From the NCBI RefSeq assembly GCF_019049325.1, contig NZ_JAGMUO010000051.1:7259-71258 (forward strand): a stretch of 64,000 bases of DNA. Reading direction: 5' to 3'. Source of the DNA: Streptomyces sp. AC512_CC834 (GTDB taxonomy: Bacteria > Actinomycetota > Actinomycetes > Streptomycetales > Streptomycetaceae). Of this stretch, positions 18,155-27,750 are shown piece after piece; position 1 is the first letter of the stretch, and each line of letters begins with the position of its first letter. The notes beneath the pieces were generated by a model, which saw only the letters and a list, made by a program, of their open reading frames with translations, was not told where the DNA came from and searched no databases. The position numbers were made by a program, and so were the translations under genes.

Positions 18155-19195
18155 ATGTCCTTCAGTCTCGACGGCGGACCGGACCTGGCGGAGTTGGCGG
18201 AGTTGGACGAGGTGGCGAGCGCCGCCTACCAGCACGCCGTGCGGGCCGGCCGCTTTCAGCGCAGGGAAGTACTGGCGCGACTGCACCTCACCACGGACGA
18301 GGTCGCACGCGTGGAGCGGGTACTGCGCTCACTGTGTCTGCTGCATCCGATGGCCGAAGACGGCACGCTGGTCCCCGTGAGCCCCGACGCCGCGGTGGTG
18401 GCACTGGTCGGGTCGACCGAAAGACAGATCCACGAACTCCAGGAAAGCGTCACCGAAGCACGCGCGCGTCTGCTGTCCCTCCTGCCCTGCTACCTCGAGG
18501 GCCGCCGCGCGCGCAGTCAGTGCGACGCCGTCGACGTCGTCCTCGACACCGGCACCGCGCAGCTCATGATCGAAGAAATCACCGACCGCTGCAAATCCGA
18601 GGTACTCACCATGCAGCCCGGCGGTCCTCCACTCCCCGCCCAGCTCGCCGAGGCCCGCCGCACGGCCCTCGGACTGCTCGGTCGCGGCGTCCGCGTGCGC
18701 ACCCTCTACCAGCACACCGTCCGTACCGACACACCCACCTCGTCACTCGCGGACGAACTGACCGACGTCGGCGCGCACATACGGACCACCACCGAGATCG
18801 CCGACCAATTCACCGTCTACGACGGCGAGATCGCCTTTCTCCCCGGGGACAGCTCCTGCGTCGTCGTGCGCGAACCCACCGTCCTCGCTCTCCTCACCCG
18901 CATCTTCGACCAGCACTGGGCCAGAGCCACCCCGTACCCGTCGGCCACTGGGCAGACCGACCACACCGGCGACGAGATCAAGGCGGCGATCGTCCGCATC
19001 ATGGCCGAAGGACACAAGGACGAAGTCGTCGCACGCCGGATTGGCATGTCCCTGCGTACCACGCGTCGGCACATCGCCGAACTCATGGACGAGCTCCAGG
19101 CCACCAGCCGCTTCCAGACCGGCGTCAACGCCATCCGTTCAGGTCTGCTCCTGCCCCCCGAAGCCGACCGCCCAAGTAGCCGACCGCCCAAGTAG
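18155..19195 (+). CDS. TrmB/LuxR-like transcriptional regulator
   Basis: A 346-aa protein beginning MSFSLDGGPDLAELAEL. The N-terminal part (20-75) looks like a winged helix. The middle (130-270) contains TAQLMIEEITDRCKSEVLTM and VRVRTLYQHTVR, as in the phospholipase-D-like ligand domain of TrmB-type regulators. The C-terminus (about 275-325) has an HTH: RIMAEGHKDEVVARRIGMSLRTTRRHIAELM, here split in description because it is a GerE-like helix pair. Such proteins often control secondary metabolite genes in Streptomyces (established). The last residues and the TAG stop are encoded by a 16-bp tandem repeat. It is divergent from the sensor kinase, 261 bp apart. The target is unknown. Confidence 0.82.
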   Translation: MSFSLDGGPDLAELAELDEVASAAYQHAVRAGRFQRREVLARLHLTTDEVARVERVLRSLCLLHPMAEDGTLVPVSPDAAVVALVGSTERQIHELQESVTEARARLLSLLPCYLEGRRARSQCDAVDVVLDTGTAQLMIEEITDRCKSEVLTMQPGGPPLPAQLAEARRTALGLLGRGVRVRTLYQHTVRTDTPTSSLADELTDVGAHIRTTTEIADQFTVYDGEIAFLPGDSSCVVVREPTVLALLTRIFDQHWARATPYPSATGQTDHTGDEIKAAIVRIMAEGHKDEVVARRIGMSLRTTRRHIAELMDELQATSRFQTGVNAIRSGLLLPPEADRPSSRPPK

Positions 19196-19227
19196 CCGAC
19201 CGCCCGAGAAGCCGACTGAACGAGAAG
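19164..19227. repeat. 16-bp tandem repeat, four copies, spanning the 3' end of the regulator gene
   Basis: Units start at 19164 and 19180 (ccgaccgcccaagtag, identical), then 19196 and 19212 (diverged). The regulator's stop codon is the tag of the second unit, so the array forms the C-terminus and runs into the gap. Confidence 0.9.
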
Positions 19228-19311
19228 GCGACCGCCCGACCGCCCGGCCGCGCGGCCCCCGAATGGACGCCACACCGTGCGTCCGGGGCCGGGCGGCCGG
19301 AGGCTGTGGCC

Positions 19312-20964
19312 ATGCCCTCAGCACGCGCGATATCCAGCGTCGTCCTGCTGTCCACGGCCACCCTGCTCGCCTCCTCCCTGACGGCCTGCGCGCCGGCGGC
19401 ACAGGACGGCGAGCGGCGCGGGGACAGCGGCACGGCGACCGACGAACAAGCGATGAACGAGTTCCGCGGCCAGTCCCTGGACTGGAAGGACTGCCCCGCC
19501 CCCACCCCCGTCCAGGGCGGCGGTCAGGCCCCCGGAGCACTGCCCGACGGCACCCGGTGGCAGTGCAGCACCCTGCGAGCCCCGCTGGACTGGAAGAATC
19601 CCTCCGGCGACTCGATCGGCATCGAACTCATCCGGGCCCGCACCAGCGGCGACCCGGACGACCGGATCGGCTCGCTGCTCTTCAACTTCGGCGGCCCCGG
19701 CGGCTCCGGAGTCACCACTCTGCCCGGCCTCGCCCCCGACTACGAGAAGCTCCGCACCCGGTACGACCTCGTGAGCTTCGACCCGCGCGGCGTCGGCAAC
19801 AGCAGCGGCGTGCGCTGCCTGGACGCCGGCCTCCCCGACGAGGAGGAGGTGGACGCGACACCCGACGACGGCGGCGACGAGACCAACGCACTCGTCGAGT
19901 TCAACCGGGAAACAGCCGCCGCCTGCAAGAAGAACTCCGGCGACGTCCTCCCCCACGTCGGCACCACCCAGGCCGCCCAGGACATGGACCTGATGCGACA
20001 GGTCCTCGGCGACGAGAAACTCCACTACTTCGGGATCTCGTACGGCACCGAACTCGGCGGCGTGTACGCCCACCTCTTCCCGGAGAACGTCGGCCGCGCC
20101 GTACTCGACGGCGTCGTCGACCCCACCCACGACATGATGCAGGAAGCCCTCACGCAGGCCGCCGGATTCCAGCTCGCCTTCGAGCACTTCGCCACCTGGT
20201 GCGCCGAACAGGGCTGCACCCTCGGCTCCGACGCCGAGGCGATCGTGGACGCCACCGTCGCCCTCGAGGCCGCCCTCGACGACACCCCGCTCCCCGCCTC
20301 GGACGGGGGCGAACTCGACGGCGACGAACTCATCGACGCCATCAGCGGTTCGCTCTACCGGCAGGACTACTGGCCCGCGCTCCGTGTCGCCCTGGAGGCG
20401 GCGGCCGACGACGACGGCGACATCCTCCAGGACCTCGCCGAGGCACTGGGCCAGCAGGGTGCCGGGGGCGACACGGACCCCGACGACACGGACCCCGACG
20501 ACACCGACCCGGACGAAAGCAACGAGGACGACGCCTTCAGAGCCATCACCTGCGACGACTCCAGCAACCGCTACACCGTCGCGGACGTCCTCTCCCGCCT
20601 GCCGGACTTCCTCGAGGCCTCCCCCCTCTTCGGCCCCGGCCTGGCCTGGAGCGCCCTGTCCTGCGACGGCTGGCCCGTACCGGGGGCGGCCGAACACCCC
20701 GAGGTCAGCGCCCCCGGCGCACCCCCGGTCCTCCTCGTCGGCAACACCGGCGACCCCGCCACCCCGTACGAGGGCGCGGCCCGCATGGCGGAGCGGCTCG
20801 GCAAGAAGGTGGGCGTGGAGCTGACCTACGAGGGCGAGGGCCACGGCGCCTACGACAGCGGCAACCCCTGCGTCCAGAACGCCGTCAACGCGTACCTGCT
20901 GAACGGAGAGCTCCCGCGCCCCGGCGCGACGTGCGAGGCGGAACCCCTGCCGGAAGGCAAGTAG
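19312..20964 (+). CDS. Secreted TAP-like alpha/beta hydrolase (tripeptidyl aminopeptidase family lipoprotein)
   Basis: A 550-aa exported protein. MPSARAISSVVLLSTATLL leads to a lipobox LTAC near residue 26, so it is probably a lipoprotein. The hydrolase fold shows LLFNFGGPGGSG (oxyanion region), GISYGTELGG with the nucleophilic Ser near 245, GNTGDPATPYEGA with the catalytic Asp, and GEGHGAY with the His, as in Streptomyces TAP/Slp peptidases. An acidic run DPDDTDPDDTDPDES lies near 390 and is probably a surface linker. A GTG lies 6 bp upstream, but ggagg is spaced correctly (8 bp) for the ATG at 19312. A strong hairpin follows the stop. Confidence 0.9.
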   Translation: MPSARAISSVVLLSTATLLASSLTACAPAAQDGERRGDSGTATDEQAMNEFRGQSLDWKDCPAPTPVQGGGQAPGALPDGTRWQCSTLRAPLDWKNPSGDSIGIELIRARTSGDPDDRIGSLLFNFGGPGGSGVTTLPGLAPDYEKLRTRYDLVSFDPRGVGNSSGVRCLDAGLPDEEEVDATPDDGGDETNALVEFNRETAAACKKNSGDVLPHVGTTQAAQDMDLMRQVLGDEKLHYFGISYGTELGGVYAHLFPENVGRAVLDGVVDPTHDMMQEALTQAAGFQLAFEHFATWCAEQGCTLGSDAEAIVDATVALEAALDDTPLPASDGGELDGDELIDAISGSLYRQDYWPALRVALEAAADDDGDILQDLAEALGQQGAGGDTDPDDTDPDDTDPDESNEDDAFRAITCDDSSNRYTVADVLSRLPDFLEASPLFGPGLAWSALSCDGWPVPGAAEHPEVSAPGAPPVLLVGNTGDPATPYEGAARMAERLGKKVGVELTYEGEGHGAYDSGNPCVQNAVNAYLLNGELPRPGATCEAEPLPEGK

Positions 20965-20986
20965 CCGCGAAAACGCGAAGAACCGC

Positions 20987-21021
20987 CACCGCCCCCACGA
21001 TCCAAGATCGCGGGGGCGGTG
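20987..21021. terminator. Hairpin terminator after the peptidase gene
   Basis: Arms caccgcccccacgatc and gatcgcgggggcggtg pair with one mismatch around a 3-nt loop. It lies 23 bp after the peptidase stop and just beyond the 3' end of the leftward tRNA gene, so it may serve both. Confidence 0.8.
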
Positions 21022-21034
21022 TCCGTGCCGGAGC

Positions 21035-21111
21035 TGGAGCCCCCTGTCGGATTCGAACCGACGACCTACGCATTACAAGTGCGTTGCTCTGGCCATCTGA
21101 GCTAAGGAGGC
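21035..21111 (-). tRNA. tRNA-Thr (anticodon TGT)
   Basis: The minus strand folds as a full cloverleaf: acceptor gcctcct/agggggc, D arm gctcagatggccagagc, anticodon stem acgca/tgcgt around loop cttgtaa (anticodon tgt), T arm gtcggttcgaatccgac, and an encoded CCA. It lies between the peptidase gene and msiK. No attachment-site duplication was seen. Confidence 0.96.
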
Positions 21112-21330
21112 ACACGCGCGGCGGCGCGCGCGCAGGCCGCTCCACTCTACACAGAGCCGGTGAACGACGGGATTCGAAAATTTCGGCGAAGTTCACACCC
21201 CCACAGGTACTGACAGACCAGGTGAACGCCGGGTACCGTCCTGCCCAGCTTCACTCGTGTGGACTACACCACCACCTTCCTACAACGGATCGTCCGGCAC
21301 GTTCCTGCCGGTAGAAGGGGGCCCATCACC

Positions 21331-22467
<1,137 letters not shown>

Positions 22468-22540
22468 GAGCCGGTGGGCGCGGGAAACCCCGCGCCGAGA
22501 AACCACGCGACCGGGTGATTTCACCCGCGTTGACGAAAAA

Positions 22541-22566
22541 GAGCCCCGCGGCCTGCCGCGGGGCTC
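22541..22566 (+). terminator. Rho-independent-like terminator of msiK
   Basis: Perfect inverted repeat gagccccgcggc/gccgcggggctc with a 2-nt spacer, preceded by aaaaa and followed by cctttcgtc. Confidence 0.88.
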
Positions 22567-22739
22567 CTTTCGTCGTCACCTCGTCGCCTCGCCGTCGACC
22601 CGTTGTCGACAAATACCCCGGCACACCGGACTTTTCGACCAGCGTTCGTCAACGCCCTATCCCGTTCCGAGCCGCCCTTCATCCCCCGATAGGGTGACTA
22701 AATGTCGCCAAATCATTACCGGGCGCTACCCTCACTCGC

Positions 22740-23207
22740 GTGAAGCATTCCGTGAAGCACTCCACCGCCCGACAGACGCGACGCGGCCGGGGCCCCGCCC
22801 GCCGGATCGGCCGCTCTCTCGCCTTCGTCCTGCCCGTCGTCCTGGTGCTCTCCGGGACCCTCGCGGTCACCCGGGTCAACTGGTCCGGGGATCCCTCGGA
22901 CTCGGTGCTCGCCGCGTCGGAAGCCTCCTCGTCCAAGGCCTCGTCCCGGGCCGCCGCCCGCGCGCCGCACGAGGTGCTGCGCGACCGGCTGCTGACCGAG
23001 CTCCAGGAGGAGGACCCGGGCGTCGCCCTGACCCACCTCCAGCAGGCCGTGAACGAGCGTCCGTCGCTGGCCGACCACTGCGCCACCATCGCCCGCGCCC
23101 TCGGCCGCGCCGCGGTGAAGGTGTACGGCCCGACGCGCGCCCAGTCGTACGCCCGCCCTGTCTGCGACACCGCCTTCGCCTCGGGCGTCCTGGCGGCGCA
23201 CAGCTAA
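22740..23207 (+). CDS. Small membrane-anchored protein of unknown function
   Basis: A 155-aa protein with a basic N-terminus (about residues 1-25) and one hydrophobic segment SLAFVLPVVLVLSGTLAV (about 27-45), so it is probably anchored in the membrane with its C-terminus outside. The outer part has an Ala/Ser-rich linker, then a helical stretch with two Cys (DHCATIARALGRAA and PVCDTAFASG) that could form a disulfide. I do not recognise a named family. The start is a GTG at 22740; a second GTG at 22752 is equally possible. It lies 42 bp before the nucleotidyltransferase gene on the same strand. Confidence 0.7.
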   Translation: MKHSVKHSTARQTRRGRGPARRIGRSLAFVLPVVLVLSGTLAVTRVNWSGDPSDSVLAASEASSSKASSRAAARAPHEVLRDRLLTELQEEDPGVALTHLQQAVNERPSLADHCATIARALGRAAVKVYGPTRAQSYARPVCDTAFASGVLAAHS

Positions 23208-23249
23208 GGACCCTCCGGCGGCCGGTGGGGCGCCGCGTACAGTTCGGGC

Positions 23250-23987
23250 ATGACCGATCCGAACGCCGCGTCCCGCCGCCCCGTTCAAGCCGTCGTCCTG
23301 GCCGGTGGGCAGGGTTCCCGGCTGCGCCCCTACACCGACGACCGGCCCAAGCCGATGGTCGAGATCCCGGGCACGGGGACTCCGATCATCGGCCATCAGC
23401 TCACCTGGCTCGCCGAGGAGGGCGTGACGGACGTCGTGGTGTCCTGCGGTCATCTGGCCGAGGTGCTGCAGAAGTGGCTGGAGAGCGCCGACCTGCCGCT
23501 CTCCGTCACCACCGTCGTGGAGCCCGAGCCGCTGGGCCGCGGCGGCGGCCTCAAGTACGCCGCCGCGCACCTGCCGCACCCGGACCGGCCCTGGTACGCC
23601 ACCAACGGCGACATCTGGACCCGTTTCTCGCTGCGCGACATGGCCGACTTCCACGCCGAGCGGGACGCCGTCGCGACCCTCGCCCTCGCCCGCCCCCGCC
23701 TGCCGTGGGGCGCTGTGCAGACGGACGGCTTCGGTCACATCACCGACTTCATCGAGGCACCGCCGTCCACCTTCGAGATCAACGCCGGTGTGTACGTCTT
23801 CTCGTCCACCTTCGCCGCGATGCTCCCGGAGCGCGGCGACCACGAGCGGACCACGTTCCCGAGGCTGGCCCGCGAGCGCCGGCTGTCCGGCTTCCCGATC
23901 CCGCAGGGCTCCTACTGGCGCGCGATCGACACCGCGAAGGACCTGACCGAGGCGGCCCGCGAACTGGCGGCCCTGGCCGCCCGCTGA
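23250..23987 (+). CDS. NTP-transferase family protein (sugar-1-phosphate nucleotidyltransferase-like)
   Basis: A 245-aa protein with VVLAGGQGSRLRPYTDDRPKP near the N-terminus, the nucleotide-binding signature of sugar-1-phosphate nucleotidyltransferases. GRGGGLKYAA and NGDIW (metal-binding Asp) follow, then EINAGVYVF and the end YWRAIDTAKDL. The single-domain size fits mannose-1-phosphate guanylyltransferase/RmlA-like proteins without a C-terminal beta-helix. The sugar and nucleotide cannot be read from the sequence. It is a conserved neighbour of msiK in Streptomyces (from memory). Confidence 0.88.
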   Translation: MTDPNAASRRPVQAVVLAGGQGSRLRPYTDDRPKPMVEIPGTGTPIIGHQLTWLAEEGVTDVVVSCGHLAEVLQKWLESADLPLSVTTVVEPEPLGRGGGLKYAAAHLPHPDRPWYATNGDIWTRFSLRDMADFHAERDAVATLALARPRLPWGAVQTDGFGHITDFIEAPPSTFEINAGVYVFSSTFAAMLPERGDHERTTFPRLARERRLSGFPIPQGSYWRAIDTAKDLTEAARELAALAAR

Positions 23988-24144
23988 GGGGCCCGGCCCG
24001 TGGGCGACGGCCCACTCGCCCCGGATGGTCGGCACCACGAGGCACCTGCCGTACCCGATGCGGACGAGCCGGTACGGGGGGTGGGGGCGAGGGGTGGGGG
24101 CGGCGGTTGTCGGGACAACGCCTAATCGGCGCCTGCGAGAGGGC

Positions 24145-24879
24145 TCATGCCTGCGCGTATCCACCGTCGGCGAAGAACTCGGCACCGTTGACATAGCTCG
24201 ACGCGTCCGAGGCGAGGAACGTCGTCAGGGCGGCGATCTCCTCGGGCTCGGCAAGCCGGCCGAGGGGAATGTCGCCTTCGGCCTGCTTGAGTATCTCGGG
24301 TGGGACCAGCTCAAGCAGACCAGGGGTGCGCGTACTGCCCGGGGACACGACGTTGACCCGGAAGCCGTGTGTGCGGGCGCTGAGAGCCCAGCCGCGGGCG
24401 AGCGTGCGGATCGCGGCCTTCGACGCCGCGTAGATCTCAAGTCCCAGGCTGGGCCGGGTCGCAGCGGTCGAACCCGTCAGGATTACCGAAGCGCCTGTGC
24501 TGAGCAGCGGCAGTGCCTGCTGGAGCGTGAAGATCGTTCCCTTGACGTTGGTGGCGAACAGCGAGTCGATCAGATCTTCCGTCACCTCGCCGAACGGCGC
24601 CGCGGTGCCGACGCCGGCGTTGGCGACCAGCACGTCGATGCGTCCGGCCCGGTCGCGCACGGTGTTGTAGAACGCATCGAGTTCCGAGGGCACCGAAGCA
24701 TCGCAGACCACGCCGGTCACGCCGGGACCGAGCTCGGCGACCGCGGCGTCCAGCGCGTCCTTGCGGCGGCCGGTGACGAACACCGTGGCGCCCTCGTCGC
24801 GGAATGCGCGCGCGGTCGCGAACCCGATGCCGCTGCTGGCCCCGGTGACCACGGCGACCTTGTCTTCCAAGACGGCCAT
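24145..24879 (-). CDS. Short-chain dehydrogenase/reductase (SDR)
   Basis: A 244-aa classical SDR: NAD(P) site VTGASSGIGFATARAF near residue 10, NAG motif LVANAGVGTA near 84, catalytic Ser in LTGSTAATRP and YAASK with catalytic Tyr and Lys near 150. VSPGSTRT follows. VFVTGRRKD favours NADPH because of the Arg pair after beta-2. The substrate is unknown. ATG 24879 has ggaggg upstream. A perfect 10-bp-arm palindrome begins 15 bp upstream, and a TetR gene lies 158 bp further up on the same strand, so it is probably repressed by that TetR. Confidence 0.9.
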   Translation of the reverse strand: MAVLEDKVAVVTGASSGIGFATARAFRDEGATVFVTGRRKDALDAAVAELGPGVTGVVCDASVPSELDAFYNTVRDRAGRIDVLVANAGVGTAAPFGEVTEDLIDSLFATNVKGTIFTLQQALPLLSTGASVILTGSTAATRPSLGLEIYAASKAAIRTLARGWALSARTHGFRVNVVSPGSTRTPGLLELVPPEILKQAEGDIPLGRLAEPEEIAALTTFLASDASSYVNGAEFFADGGYAQA

Positions 24880-24893
24880 GCCGCCCTCCTTCA

Positions 24894-24919
24894 AGTTGTG
24901 GACCGTTGCGTCCACAACT
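24894..24919. promoter_or_regulatory. Palindromic operator upstream of the SDR gene
   Basis: agttgtggac and gtccacaact are perfect inverted repeats with a 6-bp spacer, 15 bp upstream of the SDR ATG. Arm length and position fit a TetR-type operator. A half-site-like tggaccg recurs at 24930-24936 and near 25655 upstream of tetR. Confidence 0.8.
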
Positions 24920-25037
24920 CTCCCCGATATGGACCGTACAGTCAAGATTGCTTGGCGTCGGGTCTTCACGGCGCGCCCCGGGGTTCGGAGCCGCCGGTCG
25001 CAGGCCATGGCGGTACGGGTCGGCCGGTGCGTTGCCG

Positions 25038-25634
25038 CTACCGCGCCGGAGCGGGCAGCAACCGCGCCAGGGCGGACTGGGCTGTCCCGGCGAGCGCTCC
25101 GACGTCCATGCCGGTGCGCCCGAGAGCCATGAGGCCCAGTTGCGCCACGAGGGCCGCGCGGGCGGTCTCAGAAGGGTCGAGGTCGGGGTCGAGGTCGCCT
25201 TCGCGCTGGGCGCGCTCCAGCGCCTCGGTGAGGACGGTGGCGATCGCGTCGTAGCTGCGGCGGGCCTCGGCCGCGACGTCCGGAGTGCTGGCGGCAAGCT
25301 CCGCGTTGCTGTTGGCCAGCAGGCAACCCCGACGCGCGGCCGTCCCGGTCGGATCGCCGGCCAGGCCGAGTACGAACTCGCGCACCATGTCGATCCCCCG
25401 CGCCGCGGAATCCAGACGCTCGCGCAGCACCAGCAGGTTCGCGTCGTCGTAGTCGCGCAGCACCCGCAGGAACAGGCTGCGCTTGTCCCCGAACGCCCCG
25501 TAGAGGCTGCCTTTACCGAGCCCGCTCACGCGCAGGAGGTCGTCCATCGATGTCGCCGCGTAGCCCTTGTCCCAGAACTCGTCACGGACGGCGAGAAGCA
25601 CACGGGTTTCATCGAACTCACGAGGTCGAGGCAT
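25038..25634 (-). CDS. TetR/AcrR family repressor
   Basis: A 198-aa protein. The N-terminal HTH reads MPRPREFDETRVLLAVRDEF ... GYAATSMDDLLRVSGLGKGS, with LYGAFGDKRSLFLRVL as the helix following the recognition helix, a classic TetR_N pattern. The C-terminal ligand domain contains RRGCLLANSNAELA, as in TetR C-terminal domains of the AcrR/YxaF type. The gene lies directly upstream of the SDR gene, suggesting a repressor of SDR and perhaps of itself. I used the ATG at 25634 because the family starts MPRPREF; a longer frame to 25706 is unlikely. Confidence 0.9.
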   Translation of the reverse strand: MPRPREFDETRVLLAVRDEFWDKGYAATSMDDLLRVSGLGKGSLYGAFGDKRSLFLRVLRDYDDANLLVLRERLDSAARGIDMVREFVLGLAGDPTGTAARRGCLLANSNAELAASTPDVAAEARRSYDAIATVLTEALERAQREGDLDPDLDPSETARAALVAQLGLMALGRTGMDVGALAGTAQSALARLLPAPAR

Positions 25635-25882
25635 ACCAGCACAATACAAGTTCTGGACCGCATGGGCCATAACGTGGGCCATAACGGACTCCGGGCTGGC
25701 TGCCATGTGCCCGGCTCAGCCCGGGAAAGTCCAGCCGAAGACCGGTGCTGGAGTGCCGGTACACGTCGGCAGGCGAGGCTTCCCGACGTACGCGGCGGAG
25801 CACAGACGCGCCAACGGCGCGCGCCCCGCGCCCGGTTGCCACCGGGAGCGGGGCGCCGGGAGCGGGGCGCGGGCACGTCGGG

Positions 25883-27619
25883 CTACCCCAGGAGACCGCC
25901 GACGAGACGGCCGCCGGGCTCTCCGGTGGAGGAGGAGCCGTCGCCGTCACCGCTCCCGGTGGAGCCGCCGGTGGAGCCTCCTCCTCCGCCGCCGCCGGAC
26001 GTCGTGCCGCCCGCGGTCGGTCCCGCCGTGGTGCTCGGCGCCCTGTCGGCCGGGGAGGACTGCCGGGGCGGGGCCTGGCCCGTGGTGCCCTGGGTCTGGC
26101 TGGGCGTACCGCCGCCGGTGACGGTGCCGCTGTCGCGGGTCGCCCCCGGGGTGGTCGCGGCGTCCTTGGACGGGGTGGCCGCGCCGCTGGTGGCGCCCTG
26201 GGTGGGGGAGGCGGAGGCCTCCGGGGACGAGGTCTTCGGCTTGCTGGTGCCGGGGTCCTGCGGGAGCGGGGAGCCGGGCAGTTCGTTGCGCGGGGACTCG
26301 CCGGGTCCGGGCACGACCACGCGGTCGGCGTCCCGGACGGCACCGCCGAGGACGGAGCCGATCAGGAGAGTCACACCGGCGACGAGGAAAGTGACGAGCG
26401 CGCCGCGGCGCAGGACGTAGCGGCGCAGGTCCCAGATGTCGGCGCGGGGGCCGAGCCGGCGCCAGGCCCCGCCCGCGAGTCTGCCGTCCACGGAGTAGAC
26501 GGGGGCGCCGGCGATGATCAGCGGGGACCAGGCGGCGAGGTAGATGATGTCGGGCGCGTCGTAGACCGGGACGCTCTTCCAACTGACGGTGACCAGCAGC
26601 GCGGCGGACAGGCCGGCGCCGATGACGGCGGCCACGCGCTGCCAGCAGCCCAGCACGGTCAGGACGCCCACGAGGACCTGGAGGAAGGCGATGACGAGTC
26701 CGGCGCCGACGGGGTGGGCGAGGGCGAACTGACGCAGCGGTTCGGCTACGTCCCAGGGGTGCAGGGTGTTGAGCCACTTGACCATGGAGCCGCGTTCGCC
26801 GCCGTCGAAGTAGACGGGGTCGCAGAGCTTGCCCATGCCGGCGTAGACGGAGATGAAGCCGAGGAAGACGCGCAGCGGCAGCAGCACGACGCCGAGGTTC
26901 ATGCGGCGGCCCGGGAAGTAGGCGTGCCGCGCGGTGTCGTCGGAGCGGCGCCTGCTGCGCGGCCCGCCCGGGTCCGGTTCGTCGCCGTAACCGTCGTGGC
27001 CCGCGTAGCCGTCGTGGCCGTCCGTACCGGACCCGAAGTCTTCGGTGCCGTAGGCGGGTTGACCGTAGCCGGGTTCGTCGTAGGCGCTGCCGACGGTGCG
27101 CATGGCGGGCAGCAGCCGGGTGCCGTCGGGGACGGGACCGCGCTGGGCGCCGACGAGCGGCGTCTCGAGCGTCTGGGTGGCGGGGCCGTCGTCGTAGTCC
27201 AGGGGGCCGCCGTCGAGGTCGACGCGGGGGATGACCTGCGTGGCCCCGGCGTCGGCGGAGAGGTCGGCGCCCGGGTCCTCGGCGTGGCGGCCGACTCCCG
27301 CCCGCACCGCCTGGAGCAGCCGGTGCGCGCCGGTGTCGTCCGGGTCGGACCGCCCGCTCCACACGACGGCGCGGCGGCGGCCGGCGGCCGGGGCGGCGGG
27401 CATCCGGGCGGTGTCCTGGGTGGCGCTCAGGTGCCGTTCGATCCGCGGGGACTGGGTCCGCCGCGCGGAGGCACCGAACTGCACGCGGAAACTCGCGTGG
27501 TTGACGATGACCTGGGCCGGATCGCTCGGCACCTTCACCATGCTCAGCGCGGGAGCGTCGTCGTATCCCGACGAGCGGTCCCCCGTGGGTGTGCGGGGTG
27601 TTCTGGTGTCCACACTCAT
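25883..27619 (-). CDS. DoxX family membrane protein with long disordered tails
   Basis: A 578-aa protein. Residues 1-235 are polar, rich in Pro/Gly/Asp/Tyr (repeated GYDEP-, DGYAG-like stretches) and probably disordered. Residues 240-400 hold the DoxX/MauE-like membrane core, including VVLLPLRVFLGFISVYAGMG and VIAFLQVLVGVLTVLGCW, followed by a further transmembrane helix LVTFLVAGVTLLIGSVLG near 432. The rest is a Ser/Thr/Gly/Pro-rich tail with a poly-Gly run. DoxX proteins are linked to quinone or redox functions, but the role here is unknown. It is a conserved neighbour of rlmB in Streptomyces. Confidence 0.85.
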   Translation of the reverse strand: MSVDTRTPRTPTGDRSSGYDDAPALSMVKVPSDPAQVIVNHASFRVQFGASARRTQSPRIERHLSATQDTARMPAAPAAGRRRAVVWSGRSDPDDTGAHRLLQAVRAGVGRHAEDPGADLSADAGATQVIPRVDLDGGPLDYDDGPATQTLETPLVGAQRGPVPDGTRLLPAMRTVGSAYDEPGYGQPAYGTEDFGSGTDGHDGYAGHDGYGDEPDPGGPRSRRRSDDTARHAYFPGRRMNLGVVLLPLRVFLGFISVYAGMGKLCDPVYFDGGERGSMVKWLNTLHPWDVAEPLRQFALAHPVGAGLVIAFLQVLVGVLTVLGCWQRVAAVIGAGLSAALLVTVSWKSVPVYDAPDIIYLAAWSPLIIAGAPVYSVDGRLAGGAWRRLGPRADIWDLRRYVLRRGALVTFLVAGVTLLIGSVLGGAVRDADRVVVPGPGESPRNELPGSPLPQDPGTSKPKTSSPEASASPTQGATSGAATPSKDAATTPGATRDSGTVTGGGTPSQTQGTTGQAPPRQSSPADRAPSTTAGPTAGGTTSGGGGGGGSTGGSTGSGDGDGSSSTGEPGGRLVGGLLG

Positions 27620-27750
27620 CTAACCGAGTGATGTGTCGTTAGGACACTGCCTTGACCGCCCGGAACTGTCCGGACAGCGTCAAGCGGGTCCGGACCGCCC
27701 GGAACACCCCGTGTGGGGGACCGAGTCGCACACCCGTTCCCCCTTCGCCC

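Noticed and set aside
21035..21111. tRNA-Thr as an integration site
   Set aside because: No duplicated tRNA 3' end and no integrase near it.
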